From the NCBI RefSeq assembly GCF_000227135.1, contig NC_018247.1:1-34292 (forward strand): 34,292 nucleotides of DNA. The letters run 5' to 3'. Each line of letters opens with the position of its first letter. Positions within the stretch are counted from its first letter, which is position 1. Both the position numbers and the translations under genes were made by a program. Source of the stretch: Leishmania donovani. Lineage: Eukaryota; Euglenozoa; Kinetoplastea; Trypanosomatida; Trypanosomatidae. The notes beneath the pieces were generated by a model that saw only the letters and a program-made list of their open reading frames with translations, had not been told where the DNA came from and made no database searches. Shown piece after piece: positions 1 through 9,003 of the stretch.

Positions 1-956
1 TCGGCGGCACACACGTGTCCACGGTCGCAGGTCGCTCCGGAGCAACGCCATCCTCCACATCACCGCCGGCATCAGCAGCGGTGCATAGCTCCGGCCTCCC
101 CCTACGCCGTAGGTGCTTGGCCCTGTCACCATCAGAGGTGGCTCCGCATCGGTAGGGGGGGGGGGATAGCAGGGCTGCTTTGCTTCCCCACAGACTGAAA
201 ATACACGCAGCCCTGTGATGCCACGCACTGGCTGTCCCCACCGTCATCCGGGGGTGGGGAGAAGGACAAGCTGAAACAAACAAGAAGCAGGGCGAAGAAT
301 ATGTCTATGGATGTGTGCAATAACTCTGCAGTTGCACAACTCGTCTGCGTAGAGTGTGTGGCCTTGCTTGCAGAGTGCATGCACAACATCGCGCACAGTC
401 ACTCTCTCGTGTGTGTGTCCTCCGTGTAGGCCGTGCTGAAGCCCCATACCCACAGTCAGGGCCGGGTGAGATGCGCTGCAGTCGCGCTGACACTTCGCCC
501 ATCGTATCGGCGGCACACACGTGTCCACGGTCGCAGGTCGCTCCGGAGCAACGCCATCCTCCACATCACCGCCGGCATCAGCAGCGGTGCATAGCTCCGG
601 CCTCCCCCTACGCCGTAGGTGCTTGGCCCTGTCACCATCAGAGGTGGCTCCGCATCGGTAGGGGGGGGGGGATAGCAGGGCTGCTTTGCTTCCCCACAGA
701 CTGAAAATACACGCAGCCCTGTGATGCCACGCACTGGCTGTCCCCACCGTCATCCGGGGGTGGGGAGAAGGACAAGCTGAAACAAACAAGAAGCAGGGCG
801 AAGAATATGTCTATGGATGTGTGCAATAACTCTGCAGTTGCACAACTCGTCTGCGTAGAGTGTGTGGCCTTGCTTGCAGAGTGCATGCACAACATCGCGC
901 ACAGTCACTCTCTCGTGTGTGTGTCCTCCGTGTAGGCCGTGCTGAAGCCCCATACC
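1..956. repeat. Tandem array of a chimeric SIDER-like repeat, 506-bp unit
   Basis: Positions 1-450 recur at 507-956, a period of 506 bp. Each unit joins two parts: a ~308-bp segment (complete example at 451-758) that matches 10417-10724 base for base as far as I can read, and a 198-bp segment (253-450 and 759-956) not found elsewhere in the window apart from the copy beyond the gap. Compared with the element at 10191-10724, the units lack its left 226 bp. The array lies downstream of the RPC2 stop, so it would fall in the 3' UTR or intergenic region. The shared core is most like Leishmania SIDER2 retroposons, judged by length (~0.5 kb), position after genes and GC-rich character; the family name is from memory. 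The left end is cut by the window edge. Confidence 0.75.
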
Positions 957-1028
957 GAGGAGAAAGACGTGCAAAACTGTCTTCTCGGGCCTCTGGCTAC
1001 CCTCGGTAGAAGCGAAGGGATTATCCTA

Positions 1029-1127
1029 NNNNNNNNNNNNNNNNNNNNNNNNNNNNNNNNNNNNNNNNNNNNNNNNNNNNNNNNNNNNNNNNNNNNNNNN
1101 NNNNNNNNNNNNNNNNNNNNNNNNNNN
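1029..1127. other. Assembly gap (99 N)
   Basis: Ninety-nine N bases interrupt the repeat array. The 294 bases just before the gap (735-1028) are repeated exactly just after it (1128-1421), so the gap probably marks an unresolved repeat or a false join. Confidence 0.99.
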
Positions 1128-1421
1128 TGGCTGTCCCCACCGTCATCCGGGGGTGGGGAGAAGGACAAGCTGAAACAAACAAGAAGCAGGGCGAAGAATA
1201 TGTCTATGGATGTGTGCAATAACTCTGCAGTTGCACAACTCGTCTGCGTAGAGTGTGTGGCCTTGCTTGCAGAGTGCATGCACAACATCGCGCACAGTCA
1301 CTCTCTCGTGTGTGTGTCCTCCGTGTAGGCCGTGCTGAAGCCCCATACCGAGGAGAAAGACGTGCAAAACTGTCTTCTCGGGCCTCTGGCTACCCTCGGT
1401 AGAAGCGAAGGGATTATCCTA
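1128..1421. repeat. Exact 294-bp copy of 735-1028 on the far side of the gap
   Basis: The sequence from 1128 to 1421 equals 735-1028 without any difference I can see, including the 72-bp tail 957-1028 that is absent from the first array unit. It is either a third, partial repeat unit or a duplicated contig end created during scaffolding. Beyond 1421 the sequence is single copy and leads into the region downstream of RPC2. Confidence 0.9.
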
Positions 1422-1891
1422 GACTACGTTTGATGCCCGTGGTTGTGGGTGGAGGGTATGGCATGTGAGAGGGAGCAAAGGTCAGCGGTGCTGGACAGGG
1501 TGGGGCGATCAGAGCACAAAACATCGAGGCGGGTGTTAAGATGGGACGAGTGCGAATGTGTAAAAAAGACCGAAGAAAGGCGCGGAGATGACGACGGGGC
1601 ACGCCCACAAGTCGCCTAAAGGAACCTGTTTCAAGAAAAGCTGCGAAGGTGTGCCGCCGTTGTGTCACGTTAAGGAGGGTGGCGGGCGACATCCCCTTTC
1701 TGTTTCGTGATGGTGAAGCAGGACAGTTGTTGTCAGAGCCGTTGCTGAGGCCTCGCAAGAACACAAAACTTGTGCCGAGTGCAACACAGGAATGCATGAC
1801 CGAACTCTGCTAGTTTTGTGTCCATTACACGGGGTATCGTTAACAGGAAAGCAATAGGAAAGACGATGCAAACCGCCACGCGGTGTGGCGG
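1422..1891. other. Region downstream of RPC2, no gene seen
   Basis: 470 bases between the repeat array and the RPC2 stop codon. It would be transcribed as the RPC2 3' UTR. I see no convincing open frame, RNA gene or structured repeat; the open frames present have no recognisable protein character. Confidence 0.6.
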
Positions 1892-4800
1892 CTATGTCGG
1901 GGGGTCCATCGTGAGACGAAGACTGACCCCCATGCCCTGTAGTTCTTGGATAAGTAGCTTGAAAGCGTAGGGCATGTTCACCTTGGAGGTAGTCCCCTTG
2001 GTTTTGCAGTACGTGCACCGATTGTTGTAGCCGAGGTTACCGCACACGTGGCAAATGTCCGCCGTGAACATGTCGGAGCTGATGAGAAGTCGCTCGTTGA
2101 GAAGGTTGGACGCGCCGTAGCCAACCATGCAGTCGCGCTCCATTTCTCCAACGCGGAGGCCACCACTGCGAGACCGGCCCTCGGTTGGCTGGCGAGTGAG
2201 CATCGACCGAGGCCCGGTCGAGCGAGCGTGCATCTTGTCTGTGACCATGTGCTTGAGGCGCTGGTAGTAGATGGGCCCAAAGAAGACGTAGCCCTGCATT
2301 AACTCGCCCGTGATCCCCGAATAAAAGACATCCTTGCCGTGGTAGTTGTAGCCAAAAGAGAGGAGCTGCTGGCTGATGCTGTCTGCCGAGTCGCCGCCGA
2401 AGGCTGTGCCGTCGCCCATCGACCCTCGGAGCGCTGCCGCCTTAGAGCAAACGAGCTCGAGCAACTTGCCGACCGTCATGCGACTGGGGAAGCCGTGGGG
2501 GTTCATGATCATATCGGGGCACATGCCTCGCTCGTTGAAGGGCATATCGACTCCGTTCACAATCAGGCCGACGACGCCCTTCTGTCCGTGACGTGATGAG
2601 AACTTGTCACCAGGTTCTGGTGGTCGCACCTCCCGCGTGATTACCTTGATTTTCTGATCGACGTCGAGCGACCTGTCGTAGTCACCAGGGGGCGAGATGA
2701 TGACATGGTCAACGACCGCAGGTTGCGGATACTTGTACACCAACGGCGCCGGCCGCGGGTCACCGCCAGCGACCGGCGTGAACTTGTTCACGAGGACGTC
2801 GTACTGCTGCACAAGGGCACCTTTGCTGGCAACCCCGTCTGGGTTGAGCGCCTTGAACTTCCCGGTGCCGCTATTCTTCTCCGGCGGTAAGATGACATCG
2901 AACTCGCCGCCCGCGTACTTTTCCAAGTCCACCTCGTGCTTGCGCAGCACCACACAGCGGCCGTAGCCACGATCCAGGGAGGACTTGTTGTACACCTGCG
3001 CATCCTCGATATCGTAGCCGCTGTAGCTCATGACGCACACCATGGCGTTGATGCCGGCGCCGAGCTTTTCGTAGTGTGTCAGCGACATGGCCTTTGTGCG
3101 GCACAGAGGCCGCTGTGGGTAGGCACCGAGGAGGAGCACCGTGTCGGCGCGTATGTATTGGTTGAGCGCCACAGTGCCGAGGGCCTGCTTGCCCATGGCG
3201 GACTGGAAGGTGTTGCGGGCGGACTGGTTGTGGTGCGGGTAAGGGATAATGCCGGCCACGACGCCCAGTAGCGACAGCGGCTCCACCTCGAGGTGGGTGG
3301 TGTATGGCCCGATGTCGGCAGGGTAGACGGCGATGAGGCAGTCATTCGATTCGTTCACGTCCACGTACTCGATCAGCCCCTCTGCCAGAAAGTCGTTGTG
3401 TGTGCACAAGCGGTCGCGCAGGCGGTCGAGGTGGGCAGAGGTGACGGCCGGCTTTCCGTCGCGCACGATGATGAGCAGGCGAACGATGCGACCGCCATCA
3501 CTGCCGATCTGGACTGTGCGCTGCCGCGGCTGCGTTGAGATAGACACGTGCGGGTGAAGACGGCCGGAGCGCCGGAGAGCGCGAATGCCGGCGCAGAGTC
3601 GGTTGGGGTAGCGGTGAATGCCAATGAGGGTGCCGTTGAGGAAAACGGTGTAGTAGTGCAGAAAGTCCGTCGGCGTAACTGTGTCGATCTCCTCCACGCC
3701 AAGTGCGTGCGCGGCAGCACGGACGTAGCTGTCGTTCAGGTCCAAGGTGACCTGGCTAAGCGTCGCAAAGTTCTTCACTAGGCCGCAACTCTCGCCCTCT
3801 GGTGTATCGCACGGGCAGACCATCCCCCACTGACTTGGCTGCAGCGAGCGTGGGCCACTTACCTTGCGCGTCTTCTCGAACGAGGACGCCAGCCTCGTCA
3901 TCATGCCGAGGCTGGCAATGTACGAGAGTCTCGAGAGCACCTGTGTGATGCCCTGCCGGTTCATGTTGAAGCGCTTCAAGTCCCATCGCCCACTGCTGAT
4001 CGCCATGCGCATGCCGTTCTGGATCACCTCCATCTTGCTTTCCATCAGCTGCTTCACGTTGAAGGGGCGTGTGGAGTCCTTTTTGGACAGCTGCTGATCC
4101 ATTGCCGTCTTCACAACGCGGTTGAATTGCTTCAGCAAGTCCTCAAACAAGAGGGCCATCAGCGTGCCGGTTGTCTCGAATCGCTTGTTGCCGTAGAAGT
4201 CGCGCTCGTCAAGCAGCGATGCGTCGAAGCTGGCCTCGATCATGCCACGTACCATGAAGCAGACGTAGAAGGCCTTGTGGCGAAAGTTCCAGTCCTTCTG
4301 CACCTGCGCCTCCCGAATGTGGCAGAGCAGCACGTTGGCGAGAAACTCGGCCGCCTTGTCGGCCTTTGACCTGTTGACTTGTCGCTGCAGCGTCTCCTCC
4401 GCCTCCCACACCGTCTCCTTCCGCTTCTCACCGATGTACTGCAGAGCGTCGTTTTGCGTGACCACGTTCAGCAGGCGCGCCTCCTCGAAGCACGGAAAAA
4501 GGATCTCCTGGAACTCCGGCGAGGTGCCGATGCACTGTGTGATGTGCTGATCATTCTCCAAGCCGAGCGCCTTGAGCACGACAATGATCGGGATGTCTTC
4601 TGTGAAGGAGCGATGCGTGAGAACGATGCTGCCCTTCTTGAAGGTAACGGCGCACTTGGAGATGGAGTAGTGCGTCTTGCTCTGCACGTGGGCCGAGATG
4701 TTGCCGTGTTCGTCAGCCTCAATGATGACACGGTTCTTGCTCTGCTGCTCCTGAACCAGGCACACCTTTTCAACGCCTTTGATAATGAAGTAGCCACCAG

Positions 4801-5290
4801 GGTCGAGTGGGCACTCGCGCATGTTCACCAGCTCCTCGCGTGTTTTGCGGTATAGGTTGCAGCACTTGGACTTGAGCATAATAGGTATAGTCCCGATTTT
4901 TACGTCTTTCTCGACCAGCATCGCTCGTGAGCGGTCGCGGCTGGTGTACTGCACATCTACAATCATGTCGCCTCGATACGTCATGTCCCTAACACGGCAC
5001 TCCTGCGGCGTCACAAGCTTTGGTATGTGGCCTTTGCCTACAATTTCCTGTGGTCGGCAGATGCGGATGTTCTGGTAACGAATCACAAAGTCCGGGTCGA
5101 CAGTACTCTTGATTTCAACATTGGACTCGTTCAGCAAAATTCGCTGAAGCTCCACCTCGATCAAGTGGTCAAATGAGGCGATGTGGTGGTTGAGAATGCC
5201 CCGCATAGCCATGAGTGCGGGAAGCATCTCCAGCTTCTTCCGCTGGTACTCGTCACCAAAGTCTGACATGGCGTGCGCACCTGTGGCCAT
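1892..5290 (-). CDS. RPC2: RNA polymerase III second-largest subunit RPC2
   Basis: A 1132-residue protein, the usual length for the second subunit of nuclear RNA polymerase III, which transcribes tRNA and 5S rRNA and forms half of the catalytic cleft. The segment around residues 463-507 (MMTRLASSFEKTRKVSGP, then a CDTPEGESCGLVKN block) matches the Pol III paralogue better than Pol I or II. Other core motifs are GYDIEDAQVYNKSSLDRG near 758-775, GDKFSSRHGQKG near 894-904 and NPHGFPSRMTVGKLLEL near 930-946. A C-terminal zinc-binding module has Cys1080, Cys1083, Cys1092 and Cys1095. The frame stays open upstream to 5908, but that part is low-complexity and pyrimidine-rich. I take ATG 5290, the first ATG after the likely splice acceptors at 5329-5343; ATG 5269, seven codons in, is an alternative. 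No break or missing motif was seen. Confidence 0.96.
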   Translation of the reverse strand: MATGAHAMSDFGDEYQRKKLEMLPALMAMRGILNHHIASFDHLIEVELQRILLNESNVEIKSTVDPDFVIRYQNIRICRPQEIVGKGHIPKLVTPQECRVRDMTYRGDMIVDVQYTSRDRSRAMLVEKDVKIGTIPIMLKSKCCNLYRKTREELVNMRECPLDPGGYFIIKGVEKVCLVQEQQSKNRVIIEADEHGNISAHVQSKTHYSISKCAVTFKKGSIVLTHRSFTEDIPIIVVLKALGLENDQHITQCIGTSPEFQEILFPCFEEARLLNVVTQNDALQYIGEKRKETVWEAEETLQRQVNRSKADKAAEFLANVLLCHIREAQVQKDWNFRHKAFYVCFMVRGMIEASFDASLLDERDFYGNKRFETTGTLMALLFEDLLKQFNRVVKTAMDQQLSKKDSTRPFNVKQLMESKMEVIQNGMRMAISSGRWDLKRFNMNRQGITQVLSRLSYIASLGMMTRLASSFEKTRKVSGPRSLQPSQWGMVCPCDTPEGESCGLVKNFATLSQVTLDLNDSYVRAAAHALGVEEIDTVTPTDFLHYYTVFLNGTLIGIHRYPNRLCAGIRALRRSGRLHPHVSISTQPRQRTVQIGSDGGRIVRLLIIVRDGKPAVTSAHLDRLRDRLCTHNDFLAEGLIEYVDVNESNDCLIAVYPADIGPYTTHLEVEPLSLLGVVAGIIPYPHHNQSARNTFQSAMGKQALGTVALNQYIRADTVLLLGAYPQRPLCRTKAMSLTHYEKLGAGINAMVCVMSYSGYDIEDAQVYNKSSLDRGYGRCVVLRKHEVDLEKYAGGEFDVILPPEKNSGTGKFKALNPDGVASKGALVQQYDVLVNKFTPVAGGDPRPAPLVYKYPQPAVVDHVIISPPGDYDRSLDVDQKIKVITREVRPPEPGDKFSSRHGQKGVVGLIVNGVDMPFNERGMCPDMIMNPHGFPSRMTVGKLLELVCSKAAALRGSMGDGTAFGGDSADSISQQLLSFGYNYHGKDVFYSGITGELMQGYVFFGPIYYQRLKHMVTDKMHARSTGPRSMLTRQPTEGRSRSGGLRVGEMERDCMVGYGASNLLNERLLISSDMFTADICHVCGNLGYNNRCTYCKTKGTTSKVNMPYAFKLLIQELQGMGVSLRLTMDPPT

Positions 5291-5924
5291 GCCAACGTCG
5301 GTGATCCCTTGGCGACCGTGCTCGTTTGCTGAAGTTGCACACTCGCAGCAGGGGCAAGGCGCAACAGAGGAGACACAGGGACAGAAGGAGAGAAATCGGG
5401 GGAAGCGCAAGAAGGTGCACGGGTCACATGAAGGAAGAGAAGCGTGGTGCTGCTGGCAACGCAGTGTTGTGGGCACGGCCGAATCGGCATCCGTTACGAG
5501 TAATGATACATGTACATATGGTGCTTGTTTTGTACCTCTGGATAGGATTCCCAGTCGCATTGTGGCGTACAAGCGCCGAACCACTGGGGAACGGCAGGCT
5601 GAGTTCGTGCACGGCAGTTCGAGCACCGCTGAAGGGGAACCCCGTCCTTCGACGGCTGTTGTGGAGACCGCGGCTTCCCACATGGGAGTTTCTGCGCTTC
5701 TTTCCTTTTTGCCGGATCGCGTCTGCACAGCAGCGAGCCAAAGGTCTTTTATCTGCGCTACACGAGTTTTAGCGGCAAGGTGGAAAACAACGGCCTTGTC
5801 CTCAAAGCGCAAGTACAAAAAAAGGAAGAAGGCCGGCCGGTAACCGCACGCCGACAACAGAGGGCATTCTGTCCGTGTGACGGAATGGTGGCGACAGGCG
5901 CCGATCACAGGCTGATCATATGCC
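5291..5924. other. Spacer between the Ipi3-like gene and RPC2
   Basis: 634 bases holding the 3' region of the upstream WD40 gene and the processing signals of RPC2. The open frame that continues from RPC2 through this spacer lacks similarity to RPC2 proteins and is not counted as coding. No other gene seen. Confidence 0.6.
5329..5420 (-). promoter_or_regulatory. Predicted spliced-leader acceptor region of RPC2
   Basis: Read on the minus strand, 5420-5344 is a long C/T-rich tract. It is followed by AG dinucleotides at 5343-5342 and 5330-5329, and then the first ATG at 5290. This is the arrangement expected for trans-splicing in trypanosomatids, giving a 5' UTR of about 40-50 nt plus the spliced leader. 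Inferred from sequence only. Confidence 0.5.
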
Positions 5925-7163
5925 TTACCTTAAGCTTTTTGCTTCAGAGAGCTTGCGCAGTCGGCGTTGGAGCTGCGCGCGAAGGTCGCGCAGCTCCACT
6001 ACCTTTGCACGAACCTCTTCGAGAGCATTCGCATCTGCCTCCTCATCGGGCCCAAGTTGCACGTCATCTTCGCCAACTCGGTCCCGCTTCACGCCGCGCC
6101 TGTCTTGGAACGTCGTGAGAGCGCACTGTGTGATGCGATAGTTGCCTCGTGAGGGATCGACAGGGTGCTTCTGCAGCGGCGCGCATATCCCCTTCACGAG
6201 CAGGGCAGCTTGCGGTACCACGCAGCAGCCGAGCAGCCGCCCCTTTTGGGGGCTGATGCACTCTTTCACGAGCCGCCCGTTTCGGATATCGAACCACAGA
6301 ACGGCGCCACCCTCGCTGGCGGTGAGCACAAGCGACGGTGTGGAGGGCAGACATCGCAAAAAGATAACCGGAGAGTGGTGGCCATCCGCGCTGGGTGGTC
6401 GGAGGATCGCCTCTCGCTGATCACCATCATGTTCTGATTCGATGGCAAGCCCGAGAGATGGCTCGTAAAGCTCGCTGAAGAACAAGAATCCCTTTTGCGT
6501 GCCAGCAACAATCGAGGCGTCGTCAAGGCTCACGGCGACCGCGGTGACGGCATCCCCGACAGTGACGGTGCGGAGCTGCTCCCCTGTGTGGGTGTCCACG
6601 AGACGGCAGGTGCGGTCGCTGGAGCCGGTGAGAAGCACATTCGAGTGGTGGAGGAAAGTGCAGCAGGTGGCCGCGAGTGAGTGGCCGTTGAAGATGCACC
6701 GAGGCACGACCTCGCGCATTCGAAGCGAGGCCAGTGTCGCTAGATTCCATACCTTGCACACCGAGTCCTCAGACACCGTCGCGACGAGCGAGTCGTCAGC
6801 TGAGATCGCGGCACAGTGTACCGCGCGCAGGTGGCCCTTGTAGCTCTTGATGAGGTCGCCAGACTGCATGTTCCACAGGAGAACGGTGCCGTTCGCTGTG
6901 CCCGCCACCATGAAGGTGCCGCACCGAGTGACGGCGCAGCTTGTGACGAGCTCCGGCGTGAAGCTGCGCTCGAGTGGCTGCTGCGTTGCCGCAGAGAGGA
7001 AAAGAGCACAGTTGCGCGTTTGGTGCGCTATGACGGCTTGACTGATGGGAGAGTAAGCTAAAGCGTTTTTCGCCACCTCTCCTATCGCGTAATTGCGCAG
7101 CACTGTCTGCGTCTCGATATCGACCAAGTGGCCGCGCATACCATCTCGCGCAAGAAACAGCAT
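5925..7163 (-). CDS. WD40-repeat protein, Ipi3/WDR18-like
   Basis: A 412-residue protein with about five visible WD40-type blades (roughly residues 70-98, 110-140, 158-190, 200-230 and 262-293; the clearest read TANGTVLLWNMQSGDL and SEDSVCKVWNLATL) and a charged helical C-terminus (about 376-408) likely to form a coiled coil. That architecture, the overall length and the local pattern around GHLRAVHCAAIS and SSDRTCRLVDTHTGEQL fit Ipi3/WDR18, the WD40 component of the Rix1 complex that works with Las1 in ITS2 processing and 60S maturation in the nucleolus. The family assignment rests on architecture, since WD40 proteins are easily confused. The start is ATG 7163, preceded by a pyrimidine tract and an AG at 7239-7238. 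The open frame extends 90 codons further without a usable ATG. Alternative: another nucleolar or scaffold WD40 protein. Confidence 0.85.
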   Translation of the reverse strand: MLFLARDGMRGHLVDIETQTVLRNYAIGEVAKNALAYSPISQAVIAHQTRNCALFLSAATQQPLERSFTPELVTSCAVTRCGTFMVAGTANGTVLLWNMQSGDLIKSYKGHLRAVHCAAISADDSLVATVSEDSVCKVWNLATLASLRMREVVPRCIFNGHSLAATCCTFLHHSNVLLTGSSDRTCRLVDTHTGEQLRTVTVGDAVTAVAVSLDDASIVAGTQKGFLFFSELYEPSLGLAIESEHDGDQREAILRPPSADGHHSPVIFLRCLPSTPSLVLTASEGGAVLWFDIRNGRLVKECISPQKGRLLGCCVVPQAALLVKGICAPLQKHPVDPSRGNYRITQCALTTFQDRRGVKRDRVGEDDVQLGPDEEADANALEEVRAKVVELRDLRAQLQRRLRKLSEAKSLR

Positions 7164-8163
7164 GACGCAGACACTACCAGGCAAGCAATCGTCGGGTCTC
7201 CTCTTCTGTGCTGTACCGACACACGCATGTTGTAGGACTAGAGAAAACCCGGAGCAACGAGAACAGGGGGGAGGGAGGTGTCTGGAGATGCGTATGCAAA
7301 AACAGATGACAAGAGGCAGCACAGATGAGACGCGCGGCGTGGTTGACTCAGAGGGGCCGGGGCGACTCCGGGCCTTTCGTGGGTCGTGAGCGGATCCTTC
7401 GGGGTGAAGCCCGCACATAACTGTATGATACACAATTGCCAGCGACTACTGAACGCACCGTCACTCTTACCTGGAGTTTCTTGACAAAGGCGCAGTTCAG
7501 AGAAAAGCATTAGGAATGGAAGAGGGGAGATTCCCCATCGCTTTTTGTCGAGCGGACCACAACATTGTATGGTCCCACGCGTTGATACATCACATCTGCA
7601 CGTTTCCTTACCGGTCCGTTGGTCGTCGTTTTCATCGTTCCGTGAGGACAAGACAGCTTCCTGTCAAAGGGGGAAATGATCAGGTGTCCGCATTATACAA
7701 GACGGAAAAACGGAGGTGGTTGGCCAAAAAGCCGCCACGCCCGCCCATTCACGGCCATCAGCATGCGCACTACCGCGCAATGCGTGCTCATGTGGGTGTC
7801 ATCGTTGATAAGGAGGCCTCGTAGGAAGGAGCACGTGTACAAGGAGTTTGTTTCTAAAGAGAGCAAACGGTGGTTTTACTGAGCGGCACGATGATGAGGC
7901 ATTGTGAGGCATAGACAAGACGAGACTAGTCGGCGTGTGCCCCTTGCAGCCTCGTACATGTCTTTTAGTAACCTCACCGCACATGCGCACGACACCGGCG
8001 CAAACATGTGTCTCTCTTCCCGAAGTCTATGGGTGATGGTAAAAAAAAAAGAAAGAAAAGCACGAAGAACGCGAGCAGCAGCAAGGGTAGCTGCACACGT
8101 CACAATACCCGAAAATGATGTCGAGCTTACGACATAAACACGTGCAGAGACAAAACAAGTACG
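7164..8163. other. Spacer between DOT1 and the Ipi3-like gene
   Basis: 1.0 kb with the DOT1 3' region and the upstream signals of the WD40 gene. On the minus strand there are T-rich tracts near 8040-8065 and a C/T-rich stretch near 7245-7300, followed by an AG at 7239-7238 that could be the splice acceptor. No coding frame is convincing. Confidence 0.6.
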
Positions 8164-9003
8164 TCATGTGCGCTTCACATACAGGAAAAAACGGCCAGTG
8201 TTGGAGCACCATTCCACGCTGTCCGGCTGCCACTCATAGTCCACCATGTCGAACTTTTCGAACGCGTCAGGGTCACGTAGGCGGGCTAGGGAGCGAGAGT
8301 GCGGGTACATGTCTTCGAAGCACATTATGCGCGTCCCACGCGGCACACTGCGCAGCCGCTCCGAGAGGTAGTGATTGACCGGCCTGGGAAGCAACAGGTT
8401 CGCCGCCCAGATGACGCACGGCGTAGGGAAGTACACAGCATCGCGGAGGAGAGTGCAAAAGTCAGCACACACAATCTCCACTGAGAGTTCGCGCCTGAAC
8501 TGCGTCTCGAAGATGGGTCGCAAAAACACCCACGCTGCGTTCGCGAGCTCCGCGTTGTGGGGGTTGATCTCCACCCCTACACACCGCGCACCTGTCAAGG
8601 CGGCCACCTGGAAAAGAACGCTGCCATTTCCGCAACCTAGATCATAAAATGTTTCCCCGGAAGCCACGTTGGCAATGCGAATGAGTCGAGTGACGAACGG
8701 GGGCAGGATAGACTTGGCGCAGAGTTCACGCTTCTTGCTGCGCTCCGTCTCCCGCTTCAACGAGAGAGACGCGTAGCAGCGCTCTAGCTGCGCGCCAAAC
8801 CACACGCAGTGGCATCTATGCGTCGGGCAGTGCAGACAGCCGGACGCGTTCGGAGTCTTCCGCAGCGGAAGACGATAGGGACTGCGCGCAGTCCCGTCGC
8901 CAAGTTCGACAGGGGCAGAGAGCGGTTGCTGCACGTCAACCAGCTTTGGTGTCTTTACCGGCTGAGGCGCCGTATTGTCGGCACGACGCAGACGTTTGTG
9001 CAT
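8164..9003 (-). CDS. DOT1B: DOT1-type histone H3 lysine methyltransferase
   Basis: A 279-residue S-adenosylmethionine-dependent methyltransferase of the DOT1 class, which in trypanosomatids modifies Lys76 of histone H3 (equivalent to Lys79). The SAM pocket is visible: a DLGCGNGSVLFQVA glycine-rich loop at 121-134, an acidic VGVEINP motif with Glu145, Asp181 in the next strand, and WAANLLLPRPVN at 199-210 in the place of the substrate-side Asn motif of DOT1. Length is close to the two small trypanosome enzymes and the N-terminal extension is short. The A/B assignment comes from remembered synteny with PiT, ASF1 and BRCA2, not from the sequence alone. A Cys/His cluster (CLHCPTHRCHC, 56-66) precedes the catalytic fold. 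The start is ATG 9003, just after a likely splice acceptor at 9035-9034; the open frame extends to 9084 only through a GTG. Confidence 0.9.
   Translation of the reverse strand: MHKRLRRADNTAPQPVKTPKLVDVQQPLSAPVELGDGTARSPYRLPLRKTPNASGCLHCPTHRCHCVWFGAQLERCYASLSLKRETERSKKRELCAKSILPPFVTRLIRIANVASGETFYDLGCGNGSVLFQVAALTGARCVGVEINPHNAELANAAWVFLRPIFETQFRRELSVEIVCADFCTLLRDAVYFPTPCVIWAANLLLPRPVNHYLSERLRSVPRGTRIMCFEDMYPHSRSLARLRDPDAFEKFDMVDYEWQPDSVEWCSNTGRFFLYVKRT

Noticed and set aside
244..789. Minus-strand open frames across the repeat array (also 132-389, 638-895 and 750-1367)
   Set aside because: They repeat with the 506-bp unit, have no ATG context or domain, and arise from repeated non-coding sequence.
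1..1421. CRISPR-like or centromeric array
   Set aside because: The repeats are 506 bp, adjacent without variable spacers, and match a dispersed element found elsewhere in the window.
4379..4855. Plus-strand frames antisense to RPC2 (also 2048-2302 and 2936-3271)
   Set aside because: Antisense shadows of a well-supported gene and opposite to the direction of the cluster.
5291..5908. N-terminal extension of RPC2 through the open frame
   Set aside because: The 206 extra codons precede the splice-acceptor region, are unlike any RPC2 N-terminus, and the 1132-residue form already has the usual family length.
8855..8873. Inverted repeat with 9-bp arms (GTCTTCCGC and its complement)
   Set aside because: Lies in the coding sequence of DOT1 in a basic, low-complexity stretch; shorter than the 27162 hairpin and plausible by chance.
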